The notes under the pieces are model-generated. The model ran no database searches. It was given only the letters and a program-made list of their open reading frames with translations, and had not been told where the DNA came from. Below are positions 45,088-54,355 of a DNA stretch of 64,000 nucleotides, one piece after another (within the stretch, counting starts at the first letter, position 1; each line of letters opens with the position of its first letter). Both the position numbers and the translations under genes were made by a program. The stretch is from Moorena bouillonii PNG (lineage in GTDB: Bacteria; Cyanobacteriota; Cyanobacteriia; Cyanobacteriales; Coleofasciculaceae): the NCBI RefSeq assembly GCF_001942495.1, contig NZ_MKZS01000001.1, forward strand, positions 7,487,821 to 7,551,820. Reading direction: 5' to 3'.

Positions 45088-45900
45088 TCAAGCAAAGACT
45101 CTGTGTTCTAGACAAGGCATCTGTTGGCGGACTTGTTGGAGACGGTTTGGATCAATTTCTGCGATCGCAACTCCTGGTGTGTCTCCTGCATCTGCCAAGA
45201 TTACCCCCCAAGGGTCCACTATCATCGCATGACCATGGGTGTAGCGCATGGCATAGTGACGACCAGTTTGGGCTGGGGCAATCACATAGCAGGTGTTTTC
45301 TATGGCTCTAGCTTGGAGCAGAACTTGCCAATGGTCTTTGCCAGTGTAGGCGGTGAAGGCAGCAGGGACAAACAATACATCCGCTCCATTCTGGGATAAG
45401 TGTCGGTAGAGTTCCGAGAATCGAACATCATAACAGACAGAGAGTCCCAAATTGCCGAATTCTGGGGACGGGTAGACCTTGGGTAGTTCAGTTCCAGCCT
45501 TAACTGTCTCTGATTCTCGATAGGTATTGCCATCAGGGAGGTTAACATCAAATAGATGAGCTTTATGGTAGCGAGCTAGTTCATTGCCACTCGCACCAAT
45601 GAGTAGGGCAGTATTGTAGACTTTACTAGTACCCACTGGTACCGGAAAGCCACCACCAAGGATCGTGACCTGGAACCGTTGCGCCATAGTTTTGAGGAAT
45701 TGTTCACTTCGCTCTGCGATCGCATCAGCGTGGGTAATTTTGTCTTCCTCTGTACCAAGAAAAGAAAAGTTTTCTGGTAAGCTAATCAATTCAGCACCAC
45801 GACCCACGGCTAGGTCGATCAGTTCTTCTGCCTGGACTAGGTTTTGTTCTAGGTCAGGGGAGCTAGTCATTTGAATGGCAGCTGCAAGATAGCACTTCAT
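45088..45900 (-). CDS. carbon-nitrogen hydrolase (nitrilase/Nit family)
   Basis: The 270-residue enzyme carries the Glu-Lys-Cys triad: Glu43 in LPENFSF, Lys113 in YHKAHLFD and Cys156 in SVCYDVRF. The AAAIQMTSSPD start and the GNTYRES loop place it in the Nit1/Nit2 branch, which removes amides such as deaminated glutathione or omega-amino amides. The exact substrate is not fixed by sequence. Confidence 0.88.
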   Translation of the reverse strand: MKCYLAAAIQMTSSPDLEQNLVQAEELIDLAVGRGAELISLPENFSFLGTEEDKITHADAIAERSEQFLKTMAQRFQVTILGGGFPVPVGTSKVYNTALLIGASGNELARYHKAHLFDVNLPDGNTYRESETVKAGTELPKVYPSPEFGNLGLSVCYDVRFSELYRHLSQNGADVLFVPAAFTAYTGKDHWQVLLQARAIENTCYVIAPAQTGRHYAMRYTHGHAMIVDPWGVILADAGDTPGVAIAEIDPNRLQQVRQQMPCLEHRVFA

Positions 45901-46007
45901 TATGATTCAAAGGTAGAGTTTTCAATATAGACAGATATTAAATCTATTTTCTATATTTTCCCCAGAATGCCCCAAAGCAAATTAAAAAAATTTAATCACT
46001 GTCAGAC

Positions 46008-46436
46008 TTACCGTCGCAAGACAAGCACTGGACAATGGGCAAATCGAACGACTCGCTCAGCTACTGACCCCAAAACAAATCGTTTCAGACCCGTATAGCC
46101 ATGAGATGGGATTACAATCAGGTCTATGGCTTGTTCCCTGCCGTAGTCGATGATGTTTGAGGCAGGATTTCCGATGGTGATGTGGACATGGATTCCTTCG
46201 TATTGAGGTTCCTTGAATCTGTCAGAAAGTACCTTTTCCACATGGGATTTACGAGTCTGGTTATCTACTGTACGCCACATCACTCCCGGTTCAGCAGGGT
46301 TGAGAGGAGGTAGGACATGGATAACGTATATATGAGATGCATCCTTGACAAATTCTATTGTTTTTTCTAAAGCCTCAAAGGAGGTTTCAGAAAAATCAAT
46401 GGGTACAAGTACACGGTCGGTGGCGAATAAGCTCAT
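46008..46436 (-). CDS. universal stress protein (UspA family)
   Basis: A 142-residue single-domain Usp beginning DRVLVPIDFSETSFEALEKT, with the ATP-binding pattern PSHGYTGLKRFVLGSVAERV (Gly-x2-Gly-x9-Gly-Ser) and the closing strand CPVLVLRR. ATP-binding Usp proteins respond to stress and starvation; the target is unknown. Confidence 0.9.
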   Translation of the reverse strand: MSLFATDRVLVPIDFSETSFEALEKTIEFVKDASHIYVIHVLPPLNPAEPGVMWRTVDNQTRKSHVEKVLSDRFKEPQYEGIHVHITIGNPASNIIDYGREQAIDLIVIPSHGYTGLKRFVLGSVAERVVRFAHCPVLVLRR

Positions 46437-46816
46437 AGATTGACTCCTATGGCTTCTTTAAAAATATTATAAATACTAATCTTCTAGGAAGATTGAGTGT
46501 AAGCTATCAGCTATTAGCTATTAGCTATCATGCGCTTTAAATGAACCGGGTCGGATGAGTAAAACGATCAGGAATTTTCAACTAGCTTTACCAGCCCGTA
46601 AGGTTGTTGACTACTTCCCGTTGATTAGCGTTAGGTTGACAGCTGTTCGCGAAGCGTGAGCCATTCGCGTACCGTGGCCTTTGCCCAAGGCTCACGGCTA
46701 AATACTTACGTTTTTGAGTTTAATAAACTTCATAAGTATGATGTTTTTGACATAAAAATATAGGGAATAAACGCTTAATTAAGCCAGAGTTCTTTTTACG
46801 AATCATTTAGGACTGC

Positions 46817-46870
46817 TATAGAGGAGATTAGGCGCACATAATGTCGAATGAGCGCCTAATCTCCTCTATA
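46817..46870. repeat. perfect 19-bp inverted repeat
   Basis: TATAGAGGAGATTAGGCGC and GCGCCTAATCTCCTCTATA flank a 16-base loop (46836-46851). It is not followed by a T run and lies far from the nearest stop codon, so an element or a structured RNA fits better than a terminator. Confidence 0.75.
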
Positions 46871-47017
46871 CGATACTTTGCACGGCAACAACTTGCGTTT
46901 TCAACTGGGTGGGATTCAGCTAACTCTAGGGGAGTATTGAGTCGGCACATGTCAAGTATAAACAAGAGTTAGATTTATTACTGAGGTTTCAGGTTTTTGA
47001 CCGAAAAATCGGGGAGT

Positions 47018-47074
47018 GTGAGGGGTAAGGCGCAAGCCTAAGCGTTTAGATATGGGGTTAGCCTTACCCCTCAC
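47018..47074 (+). mobile_element. left-end hairpin of the tnpB element
   Basis: GTGAGGGGTAAGGC and GCCTTACCCCTCAC pair perfectly around about 29 bases. It lies 130 bases ahead of the tnpB start, where IS200/IS605 left ends place their recognition hairpin. Confidence 0.5.
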
Positions 47075-47974
47075 ATAAACGAACTGAGCAACGCGAATCC
47101 TTTTGGGAAAAACTTTCAATTCAATCAGGAACTTTGGATGGATTTAAAATTGTAGTCTACAATAGAAAGCAGATCGACAAAAAAAGGAGGTGATTAAAAG
47201 AGTGCTTGTAATGGAGTTCAAGGCCGTAACTAATAAAGCCCAAAAATTAGCGATAGACGAGGCGATCCGGACATCACGATTTGTCCGAAACAAAGTATTA
47301 CGCTACTGGATGGACAATAAAGGAGTCGGCAAGAAAGAGCTTTACCGTTACAACACTGATTTAAGAGCTGAGTTCAAGTTTGTCGAGGATTTAAACAGTC
47401 ATGCTTGTCAAGCGTCTGTTGAAAACGTAGAGCGAGCAATTCATAGCTTTTCTGATAACTGTAAAAAGAAAATCCCTGGGAAGAAAGGTTACCCTAGATT
47501 CAAGAAATCTTCTCGCTCGGTGGAATACAAGACTAGTGGATGGAAGTTATGTCCAGACAAAAAGTCAGTCAACTTTACCGACAAAAAAGGAATTGGGAAG
47601 CTCAAGCTCAAAGGAACATGGGACTTATGGCGTTTTGATGTAAAACTAATTAAAAGGGTTCGCATAGTAAGTCGGGCGGATGGATACTATGTTCAGTTCT
47701 GTGTAAAAGTAGATAATTCTGAAACTGTTGAGACAACAGGTAAGATTATTGGTCTAGACGTTGGACTAAAAGATTTCTATACTGATTCCAATGGATATCG
47801 GGAACCATCACCTCGGTTTTATCGAAAAGGCGAAAAGCGTCTAAAGTTCTATCAACGTCGGGTTTCTCGAAAAAAGAAAGGCTCTGCTAACCGAAAGAAA
47901 GCCATTAATAGGCTAGGCAGGACTCACCTTAAAGTAAGTAGGCAACGTCTTGAACATGCCAAGAGACTGGGAAC

Positions 47975-48078
47975 GAAGTTACCGTAAGAAGAGTGCAGCC
48001 AAAGCAAGTTGGTAGGCTATGCATCAAAGGTGACAGATTTTGTTGTAAGGCTGCACTCTTCTAAGGTTTCGTCTCCGG
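47975..48078 (+). mobile_element. 104-bp structured element, copy A (inside tnpB)
   Basis: It starts GAAGTTACCGTAAG and ends CTAAGGTTTCGTCTCCGG. The stem AAGAGTGCAGCC (47989-48000) pairs with GGCTGCACTCTT (48049-48060), and the loop carries GGCTATG. Comparison with the intact tnpB puts the insertion between the codons for KRL and ARC; a GG lies at both junctions. It adds an in-frame stop. Confidence 0.88.
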
Positions 48079-48116
48079 CACGTTGCGTAATCCGGTCTAA
48101 CGATCTGGTCGCCTAT

Positions 48117-48141
48117 GTTCGCGAAGCGTGCCGTAAGGCAA
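48117..48141. repeat. palindromic repeat inserted in tnpB
   Basis: GTTCGCGAAGCGTGCCGTAA followed by GGCAA stands where the intact gene has GAA in GTCGCCTACGAAGATTTAAG. The net gain of 22 bases shifts the frame ahead of the RuvC-II glutamate and removes that Glu codon. Confidence 0.8.
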
Positions 48142-48429
48142 GATTTGAGGGTTAAAAACTTAATTAAAAACCACTGTCTGGCCAAGTCTATTAATGATGC
48201 AGGTTGGTACCAGTTTCGTGAATGGTTGGAATATTTTGGTCAAAAGTTTGGCAGGATAACTGTTGCAGTGAATCCTGCCTACACAAGCCAAAACTGTTCC
48301 AACTGTGGTGAAGTAGTCAAAAAGTCATTATCAACTCGAACACACTCCTGCAAATGTGGGTGTCAGTTAGACCGCGACCACAACGCCGCCAAAAATATTC
48401 TCACAAAAGCCTTAAGTACGGTGGGGTTT

Positions 48430-48533
48430 GAAGTTACCGTAAGTAGAGGGTCGCCTTTACAGGGGACTGGCTATGAGAAAAAGGGTCAAAACTTATTAAC
48501 TAAGGCGACCCTCTACTAAGGTTTCGTTTCCGG
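48430..48533 (+). mobile_element. 104-bp structured element, copy B (3' end of tnpB)
   Basis: It starts GAAGTTACCGTAAG and ends CTAAGGTTTCGTTTCCGG. The stem TAGAGGGTCGCCTT (48444-48457) pairs with AAGGCGACCCTCTA (48502-48515), and the loop has GGCTATG and AAAACTTATT. It separates the codons for LSTVG from the expected HTGT of the tnpB C-terminus. Confidence 0.88.
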
Positions 48534-48680
48534 CACACCGGAACTATTTTAAACGCTTGGGGAGAGGATACCTCTACTCTTCTTGGTTCCGGCCTGGAAG
48601 AGCAAGTAACCAAGGCCGTAGGCCACGCTACGCGAACGTTGAACCAAGAATCCCCCGATTTCTAATCGTGGGGAGTGTCA
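48534..48680 (+). other. right end and former omega-RNA region of the broken tnpB
   Basis: CCTCTACTCTTCTTGGTTCC and GGCCTGGAAGAGCAAG match the end of the 32107 element, followed by the terminal hairpin CCCCCGATTTCTAATCGTGG ending GGGGAGTGTC. A palindromic repeat (48613-48640) interrupts it. Confidence 0.65.
48613..48640. repeat. palindromic repeat inside the tnpB right end
   Basis: GGCCGTAGGCCACGCTACGC followed by GAACGTT interrupts the sequence that in the intact element reads GAGCAAGTTGAGTC then GTTGAGTG. It is the reverse of the GTTCGCGTAGCGTGGCC form. Confidence 0.75.
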
Positions 48681-48734
48681 AAAACCTCAGATTATGACCG
48701 TTTAAAGTATATGCCGATTGCGGTGAGCATTTAC

Positions 48735-49652
48735 TTAATCTGAAACTTGCTTACTTCGATTAATAAGCGTAATACCACAGAAGACTATCGCACCGCCAAG
48801 TAAGGATAATGCTGTGGGGACTTCGTGTAACCACAACCAAGCAATAAACGTCGCGGCTACAGGAATCAAAGCTAAATAACTGCCTGCTTGTGAGGCTGGA
48901 AGCTTAGACAATACATAAGACCATGCAACGTAAGCCAAAATACCTGGGAATAGAGCCAGATAAACGATTGCTAAAGTTGAATTCAACGGTGCATTAGTAA
49001 CTGACAACACGGCACGAGGTGCCAAGAAGAATAAACAGATTGCTCCTGCCCAAATTGCATAGGTTATAAATTGAATTACAGTGTATTTCTGTAGCAGTGG
49101 TTTTTGTAGCACTGAATACAAGCTGGTTGAGACGGTCGAAATAAAAACGAATAATACTCCTATCGATAGGTGAAAAACATCGCCTTCAGTGAAGGACATA
49201 TTGCCTTCAGTGAAGGACATAATACCAACACCCACAATACACAACGCAATACCAATCCAACCTATTTTTTTAAGTTGTTCGTTTAAGAATAGTACTGCCA
49301 AAATTGCGATAACGCCTACTTGCGTCGAGTTAATAAAGCTTGAGACACCAGCCGTAACAGTAAGCTCACCTGTATTGAGCATGAAATTGTAAAGCGCGAT
49401 ACCGATAAAACCACAAAAGGAAATTAGCGGCAAATCTTCTAGTTCGGGCATTGGCATTCGGCTGATTAGGGCATACACAAGCAGAACCAGAGATGCGACT
49501 AGATATCTTAGAAAACCGACTCCGGCAGGACTGTATCCAGCCAGGGAAACCCGAATGGCAGGAAATGCGGATCCCCACAACATAAGTTTTATTAAAATGG
49601 CACCAAAAACCAGTGCTTTAGCGCGATTTTCCTTACTAATCTCAATAAACAT
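48735..49652 (-). CDS. EamA/DMT-family transporter (likely exporter)
   Basis: The 305-residue inner-membrane protein has ten predicted helices in two EamA repeats: LMLWGSAFPAIRVSLAGYSP and FLRYLVASLVLLVYALI at the start, then FPGILAYVAWSYVLSKLPAS and LIPVAATFIAWLWLHEVPTA in the second half. DMT proteins often export amino acids or metabolites. It has a seven-residue tandem duplication (MSFTEGN, MSFTEGD) from a 21-bp repeat at 49182-49221. It lies 237 bases downstream of the dehydrogenase-like gene on the same strand and may export that cassette's product. Confidence 0.85.
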   Translation of the reverse strand: MFIEISKENRAKALVFGAILIKLMLWGSAFPAIRVSLAGYSPAGVGFLRYLVASLVLLVYALISRMPMPELEDLPLISFCGFIGIALYNFMLNTGELTVTAGVSSFINSTQVGVIAILAVLFLNEQLKKIGWIGIALCIVGVGIMSFTEGNMSFTEGDVFHLSIGVLFVFISTVSTSLYSVLQKPLLQKYTVIQFITYAIWAGAICLFFLAPRAVLSVTNAPLNSTLAIVYLALFPGILAYVAWSYVLSKLPASQAGSYLALIPVAATFIAWLWLHEVPTALSLLGGAIVFCGITLINRSKQVSD

Positions 49653-49889
49653 AGCTAAAAGTCATATTTTTATATTTAATTTGAGTAAAAAAGCACTCAC
49701 CTAACTCTAACAAATTCTCCGAGATTGATCGCTTGCGATCGCTCTCGGAGTTATTCAAAGCATTGACTGAACCCCTAATTCTTTCCTTCTCAACTGGCCA
49801 AAATTTTCGATCTATTAAATTTCAGTAATTCTGAAATCTCTTTTTGGCTGGAGTTGAGATACCTGAATCCCTAAAAATTTAGCTAGTTA

Positions 49890-51503
49890 TTAGAGAAACT
49901 TTTGCAATACAAAGTTTCGTGCCAGTACAGGTAGGTTAGTATATTCAGCTAGAGCTTCTATTGTGGTGATATCCCTTTCCTTCGCCAAAGTCAGCAAATC
50001 ACTGGCACCTTGCTTTACTTGTCTGTACACAATTTCATGTCCTAGACGTTTATGATAAGTAGGTGTCTGTTCATTTTCCATTGCCTTGGTGATGCCTCCA
50101 TTTTCTGTGGCTCTGAAAAATATTTCCACTTTAGAATTTCCTGCTCCACCGGGAGTTATTGCTTGACCTTGCAATGCCATAATACCCCTGTCTTTGAGAG
50201 CTTTCATGATTTCCAATCCTTCATCTCCAGGAGGAATTGCCCAATTTTCTGATAGAAGCACAGTGGAATTGTATGGAATAGCATCAAGATTGGAATGCTT
50301 TAGGGCTTTACCGAAAGTCATAGCAATAATTACCCTCGGTTCACCATTTTTACCCAATGCTTCATCAGTAAACTTTCCTGGCTCTGCTAAAGCCACACCC
50401 CAACTGGAGGGAATTCTTTGGAATGCTTCACCATTCATACGGTATCGTTCGCTTTCCAAGATGGGAACCAGTTTTTCTCCTGTGGTAGAATCTGTCTCTA
50501 CAGGTTTGGTGTAGTCATAGGCTATATCTGAGACTAATACATTTTTAAAACCCTTTTCTGCCAGTCGTTTAGCTGTATCTGAACCCATTGCACCTGCTGC
50601 ACCGATTAGTGAGATGGGAAGATTTTCATCGTCAGCATTAAATAATCCTTGCTCACTAGCTGCATCAAAGGCTCCAAAAAATCCACTGACTGTGTAGGCT
50701 GCTTTACCTCCACCTCCACCAACAGAGGCATCAACACCCAAAACTTGAGGTGTATGCTCATGAAGATAATCAGCTAACCTTTTATTCGGACCAAAATCAG
50801 GTGTAATGAATAGTGCACCGGCTGGAATGAAACTGTCTTCTTCTACAACATTCCCTTTAAAATCGATTTTTGTTGCTCCTGTTTGACCATTGAGGAATTT
50901 TCCTACCTCCTTGAAGATAGAAGAATACACTTCATAGGCTTTTGGATGGCTGGCATCGACAATAATCTCATGTATGTCTAAATTTTCTGATAGTATGATA
51001 GCCCGTCCACCTCGAAATTCAAGTTTTAGAAAATCCCGAGAAAAATCATATCCTTCAGGAATATCTTTTTGTGCTTCATTTTGTGCCTTCAAGTAATTTT
51101 TTATTTTACTTTCAGGTGAAATTAATTCATCTAAAGCACCCTTTTCATTTGTCTTACTAAGATATTTATGTTTAGTATGACTTTCATAAAATGAAAGCTT
51201 TAACAAAGACTCAAGGGCATTCAAACGGCTTTGCTCGTAGTCTCCCTCCACCGGAGGCTCTGCACGGGTACCGCCATAGGAGGAGTTACAATTTAATACT
51301 GCTTTTAAGTTTTTTGGATCACTAGTGCCGCTGTTATCTGGATGTACTAGTACCTCAGGACTATCAACGGATTCCCGATTGATTGCTAGAAATACAGTAG
51401 CGGTATTGGGAATTGGAATTTCATATATGTAGGTGTGTATGTTGACATACTCCTGTGCGGTTAGCTTGAGTACGTTAACTTCAGGTAAAGCTTGCATTGA
51501 CAT
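49890..51503 (-). CDS. amino-acid-dehydrogenase-like oxidoreductase, unusual long form
   Basis: The 537-residue protein has a Rossmann NAD(P)-binding part: ISLIGAAGAMGSDTAKRLAE with the Gly-rich turn at 301-307, then VLVSDIAYD with an acidic residue at the strand end (Asp326), which favours NAD. An upstream piece, SSYGGTRAEPP (about 74-84), recalls the GGxR substrate-side motif of Glu/Leu/Phe/Val dehydrogenases, and VLGVDASVGGGGGKAAYTVS resembles their hinge. It is about 150 residues longer than leucine dehydrogenase and has no close relative I can name. It lies 89 bases after the asparagine-synthetase-like gene. Substrate and product are unknown. Confidence 0.6.
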   Translation of the reverse strand: MSMQALPEVNVLKLTAQEYVNIHTYIYEIPIPNTATVFLAINRESVDSPEVLVHPDNSGTSDPKNLKAVLNCNSSYGGTRAEPPVEGDYEQSRLNALESLLKLSFYESHTKHKYLSKTNEKGALDELISPESKIKNYLKAQNEAQKDIPEGYDFSRDFLKLEFRGGRAIILSENLDIHEIIVDASHPKAYEVYSSIFKEVGKFLNGQTGATKIDFKGNVVEEDSFIPAGALFITPDFGPNKRLADYLHEHTPQVLGVDASVGGGGGKAAYTVSGFFGAFDAASEQGLFNADDENLPISLIGAAGAMGSDTAKRLAEKGFKNVLVSDIAYDYTKPVETDSTTGEKLVPILESERYRMNGEAFQRIPSSWGVALAEPGKFTDEALGKNGEPRVIIAMTFGKALKHSNLDAIPYNSTVLLSENWAIPPGDEGLEIMKALKDRGIMALQGQAITPGGAGNSKVEIFFRATENGGITKAMENEQTPTYHKRLGHEIVYRQVKQGASDLLTLAKERDITTIEALAEYTNLPVLARNFVLQKFL

Positions 51504-51592
51504 AAGTAAGTTTTATCCTTGTTGCAACTAAAAATGAGGTTTTAACGCTCTTAATCTTCTGTTTTTAGATTAAGCTTTTATCTGTCAACAAC

Positions 51593-53137
51593 TCAACTAA
51601 TTTTAGTTAGTTGTTTTGAGTCCGAACTCCATTCAAAATAACCATTAGATGAAAAATCTAAATTTGGCTTTTTGTATCGCTCATGGGGAATCGGAAATCC
51701 AGCTTTCAAATATTCCTCCAATAGGTATGCACCATCGGTAGAGTCTATTTTTAATCTGGATAATATTTTTTGTTCTACCGCTGAGGTCTGACTACGAACA
51801 AAATCTAATAATTGAGATAGGAGACCAGAACCTTCTGGTAATCGAACCTTCTTCCTGAGCCTAATATAATCTGGCAAATAATCTGCCATTGCCTCTCGTA
51901 ATATCCACTTTTCAATACCATTACGTAGTTTAAGCTCAAACGGGACATTATACGCAAAACGCAGAAATTCTTTGTCCATGAATGGTGGACGTGCTTCAAC
52001 GGAGTGAATCATACTGCATCGATCTGATCGTTGTAGATCTGTGCGGTACAAATTGCCCAGACGATAGGTCATTAAGTATTCAGGATCGGGAGAAGTTTTA
52101 AAGAAATCATAACCGGCTAAAACCTCATCACTTCCATCTCCGATGAGAATAATTTTGATGCCTGCATTTTTCGCCATTTTGTAAGCGAAATACATAAGGG
52201 AGGCATCCATAACATCGATGGTTTCAAATGTTTCGCAAATGGAAACAATATTAGTAACATTGCAAATCAAATCGTCAATATTAAGATATTGAACTTTATG
52301 GTCAATCTTATTTTCTTCACAGTATCGCTTAGCTATTTCTACATCAGGGGAACCTGGGAAACCAATGGTAAATGCTGTAATGTTATTGTGATATTGCCGA
52401 GCAATACTAAGCACTGCTGCACTGTCAATTCCACCACTAAAAATCATGCCAATTGGTAAATCTGTCTGCACCATTTTTTTGACAGAATTCACAAACAGCT
52501 CTTTGAAATGAGCAATTATTGAGGTTTCATCATTGTACTCTATAGATTCTTTTGATAATTTAAAATACTGTTTAGTCTTGCCATTAACAATGAAATGACC
52601 TGGTTGCAGTACTTGAATATCGTTACCTAATTGTATCAGGCACTTGATTTCAGATGCAAAATAATAAGCATCGCCTTTTTGTAAGTAATAAAGCGGCTTA
52701 ATACCTATATGGTCTCTAGCAGCAAAAAACGTATTACTTACGCTATCGTAAACCACAAAGGCAAACATCCCATCCAGATGTTCTACTAATTTCTCTCCCC
52801 ACTCCTGATAGCCATGCACCAGGACTTCTGTGTCACATTCTGTTATGAATTGGTACCCTTTAGCAGTTAATTGATCACGAAGCTCTAGATAATTGTATAT
52901 TTCACCATTCTGGACAGCATATATACTTCCATTGTTCCCTATCAATGGCTGACGCCCATGTGCTCTATCTACGATAGCTAACCGATTACATCCAAGAGTA
53001 GAATGACCTACTGAACTCAATTCAGCAAAGTTAGTTTCATCGCCACGATGTCTGATTTTTGACAGCATTACACGAACTTGATCTTCATTTTGAAGCGATG
53101 TTGAATTTGAATCAACAATAGCGACGATTCCACACAT
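51593..53137 (-). CDS. asparagine synthetase-like glutamine amidotransferase
   Basis: The 514-residue enzyme has an N-terminal class II glutaminase with nucleophile Cys2 (MCGIVAI), QNGEIYNYLELRDQL and GMFAFVVYD, and a C-terminal AMP-forming domain with the PP-loop SGGIDS (234-239) and GDGSDEVLAGYDFF. Both sites look complete. It should amidate a carboxylate using glutamine and ATP. It is shorter than the large AsnB form of many cyanobacteria. Its tight grouping with the dehydrogenase-like and EamA genes suggests it acts on a special metabolite instead of serving bulk asparagine supply, but plain asparagine synthesis cannot be excluded. Confidence 0.85.
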   Translation of the reverse strand: MCGIVAIVDSNSTSLQNEDQVRVMLSKIRHRGDETNFAELSSVGHSTLGCNRLAIVDRAHGRQPLIGNNGSIYAVQNGEIYNYLELRDQLTAKGYQFITECDTEVLVHGYQEWGEKLVEHLDGMFAFVVYDSVSNTFFAARDHIGIKPLYYLQKGDAYYFASEIKCLIQLGNDIQVLQPGHFIVNGKTKQYFKLSKESIEYNDETSIIAHFKELFVNSVKKMVQTDLPIGMIFSGGIDSAAVLSIARQYHNNITAFTIGFPGSPDVEIAKRYCEENKIDHKVQYLNIDDLICNVTNIVSICETFETIDVMDASLMYFAYKMAKNAGIKIILIGDGSDEVLAGYDFFKTSPDPEYLMTYRLGNLYRTDLQRSDRCSMIHSVEARPPFMDKEFLRFAYNVPFELKLRNGIEKWILREAMADYLPDYIRLRKKVRLPEGSGLLSQLLDFVRSQTSAVEQKILSRLKIDSTDGAYLLEEYLKAGFPIPHERYKKPNLDFSSNGYFEWSSDSKQLTKIS

Positions 53138-54355
53138 AATTTACTTTATTTACCTCTGATCAAATGGTATTTTTTCAGTCCAAAAAGATTATAGACTAAA
53201 CTGAAAAAATTACATAAATCTCTTATATATGCAACCATATTAGGAGACATATTAGGAGAATTAATTACGGACAAAACTTAATAACATGCATTAGCAAATG
53301 CTGGGTTATCTATAAAAAAACAGATAACTTATAGAAAGACTAGTAGGAGATTAATCTTTGTTTTCATTGATTTTTCTATCGTCAATTTATTTATCCTCAA
53401 TTATTGAAACACAAAAAATAGATTTTGTCAAGTTTGATCCGGATTTTTTTTTCATTCTAAGGCAAAGCATCCAAAACCATGCTGCCTGCCATATCTAGGG
53501 AAAATTTTCGATAGGATTCAGGTAGGGAATCAGGGCAAACCCATCTATCTAAATTTAGTTGATAAGTTAGTTTACAAGTAAATCATTTTATGCTTTATCT
53601 CAGTTAGGGTAATTGACATTGGAATCGAGTGATAAAATCACTGTAAAATGATCCAAAACTTGAAAGCACAAGGCCAGTTATAAAGCGCACAAAGCCAGAG
53701 AAAATTGGGCTAAGTGCCACAGGGAGACGATTGGTGAGCTATTGGAGAATATTCATTACCCAGATCTAGTTTCGCCACTCGACTACGCCGCCCTATGACT
53801 CAGCCACGCTAGCAGCCAGAATTTTCATTACTGAGTTATTGTCGATCAAGCGTACTCTAACGCTTCATCTTCAAACTCTGTTTAGAGTTAAGGTGATCGT
53901 TAGTAGGACGCCGTCACCGCATTGAATAATCGCTTCCCAATCTGGGCAGTGTCCTGACTGCCCTTGGAGCGATTTGCTCTCAAATATTTCATTAATGCTC
54001 CACTTATATTGAAGTTTAAACTTTAGTGCTGCAAGTTTTATTCACGCTTGGCTTAGTATCTCACACTTTTTGCATCACAAAAAATTTTTTTTTATGGAAT
54101 GTGATTAAAAATACCTTGAACAATGACCAGATGTGACCTGCCTAAATCACCTTAAATCTAGAGTGTGAAAGCACTTAGCTGAACTAGGTATTTGCGAAAA
54201 TCCGGTAAAAATCTAGCGTTTATATTTGAGATAATTATATATTTTAAAAAAAAAATAATAAAAACTAATAACTCAATAGTAAATAAATATAGTATAATTA
54301 ATGCCCTAGCCAAATAAACGTTAATAAATGTTATAAAATCGATGATTTTGGTCTA

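Larger units (their letters stand above)
46437..47201. other. intergenic region with two long hairpins before the broken tnpB
   Basis: No gene is seen. It holds a short (AGCTATY)x4 heptamer array (46502-46529), a compound palindromic repeat (46644-46698), a perfect 19-bp hairpin (46817-46870) and a 14-bp hairpin (47018-47074) that probably marks the left end of the tnpB element. Confidence 0.5.
47202..48519 (+). pseudogene. IS200/IS605-type tnpB broken by three small insertions
   Basis: The frame opens at GTG 47202 (AAAGGAGG at 47183-47190) and follows the intact 32107-33237 copy: MDNKGVGKKELYRYN, then IGLDVGLKDFYTDSNGYREP and VSRKKKGSANRKKAINRLGR. After KRL it meets structured element copy A and stops. 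Past that element the frame resumes (ARCVIRSNDLVAY), is broken again by a 25-base palindromic repeat (48117-48141) just before RuvC-II, and continues DLRVKNLIKNHCLAKSIN, CSNCG, CKCGC and DRDHNAAKNI. Copy B replaces the last codons. Removing the inserts restores the reading almost exactly, so the gene died by insertion. Confidence 0.9.

Noticed and set aside
53641-53800. Possible transposase relic reading HKARENWAKCHRETIGELL
   Set aside because: The frame is short, lacks a start and could not be tied to a family with confidence; it is kept only as part of the gene-free region.
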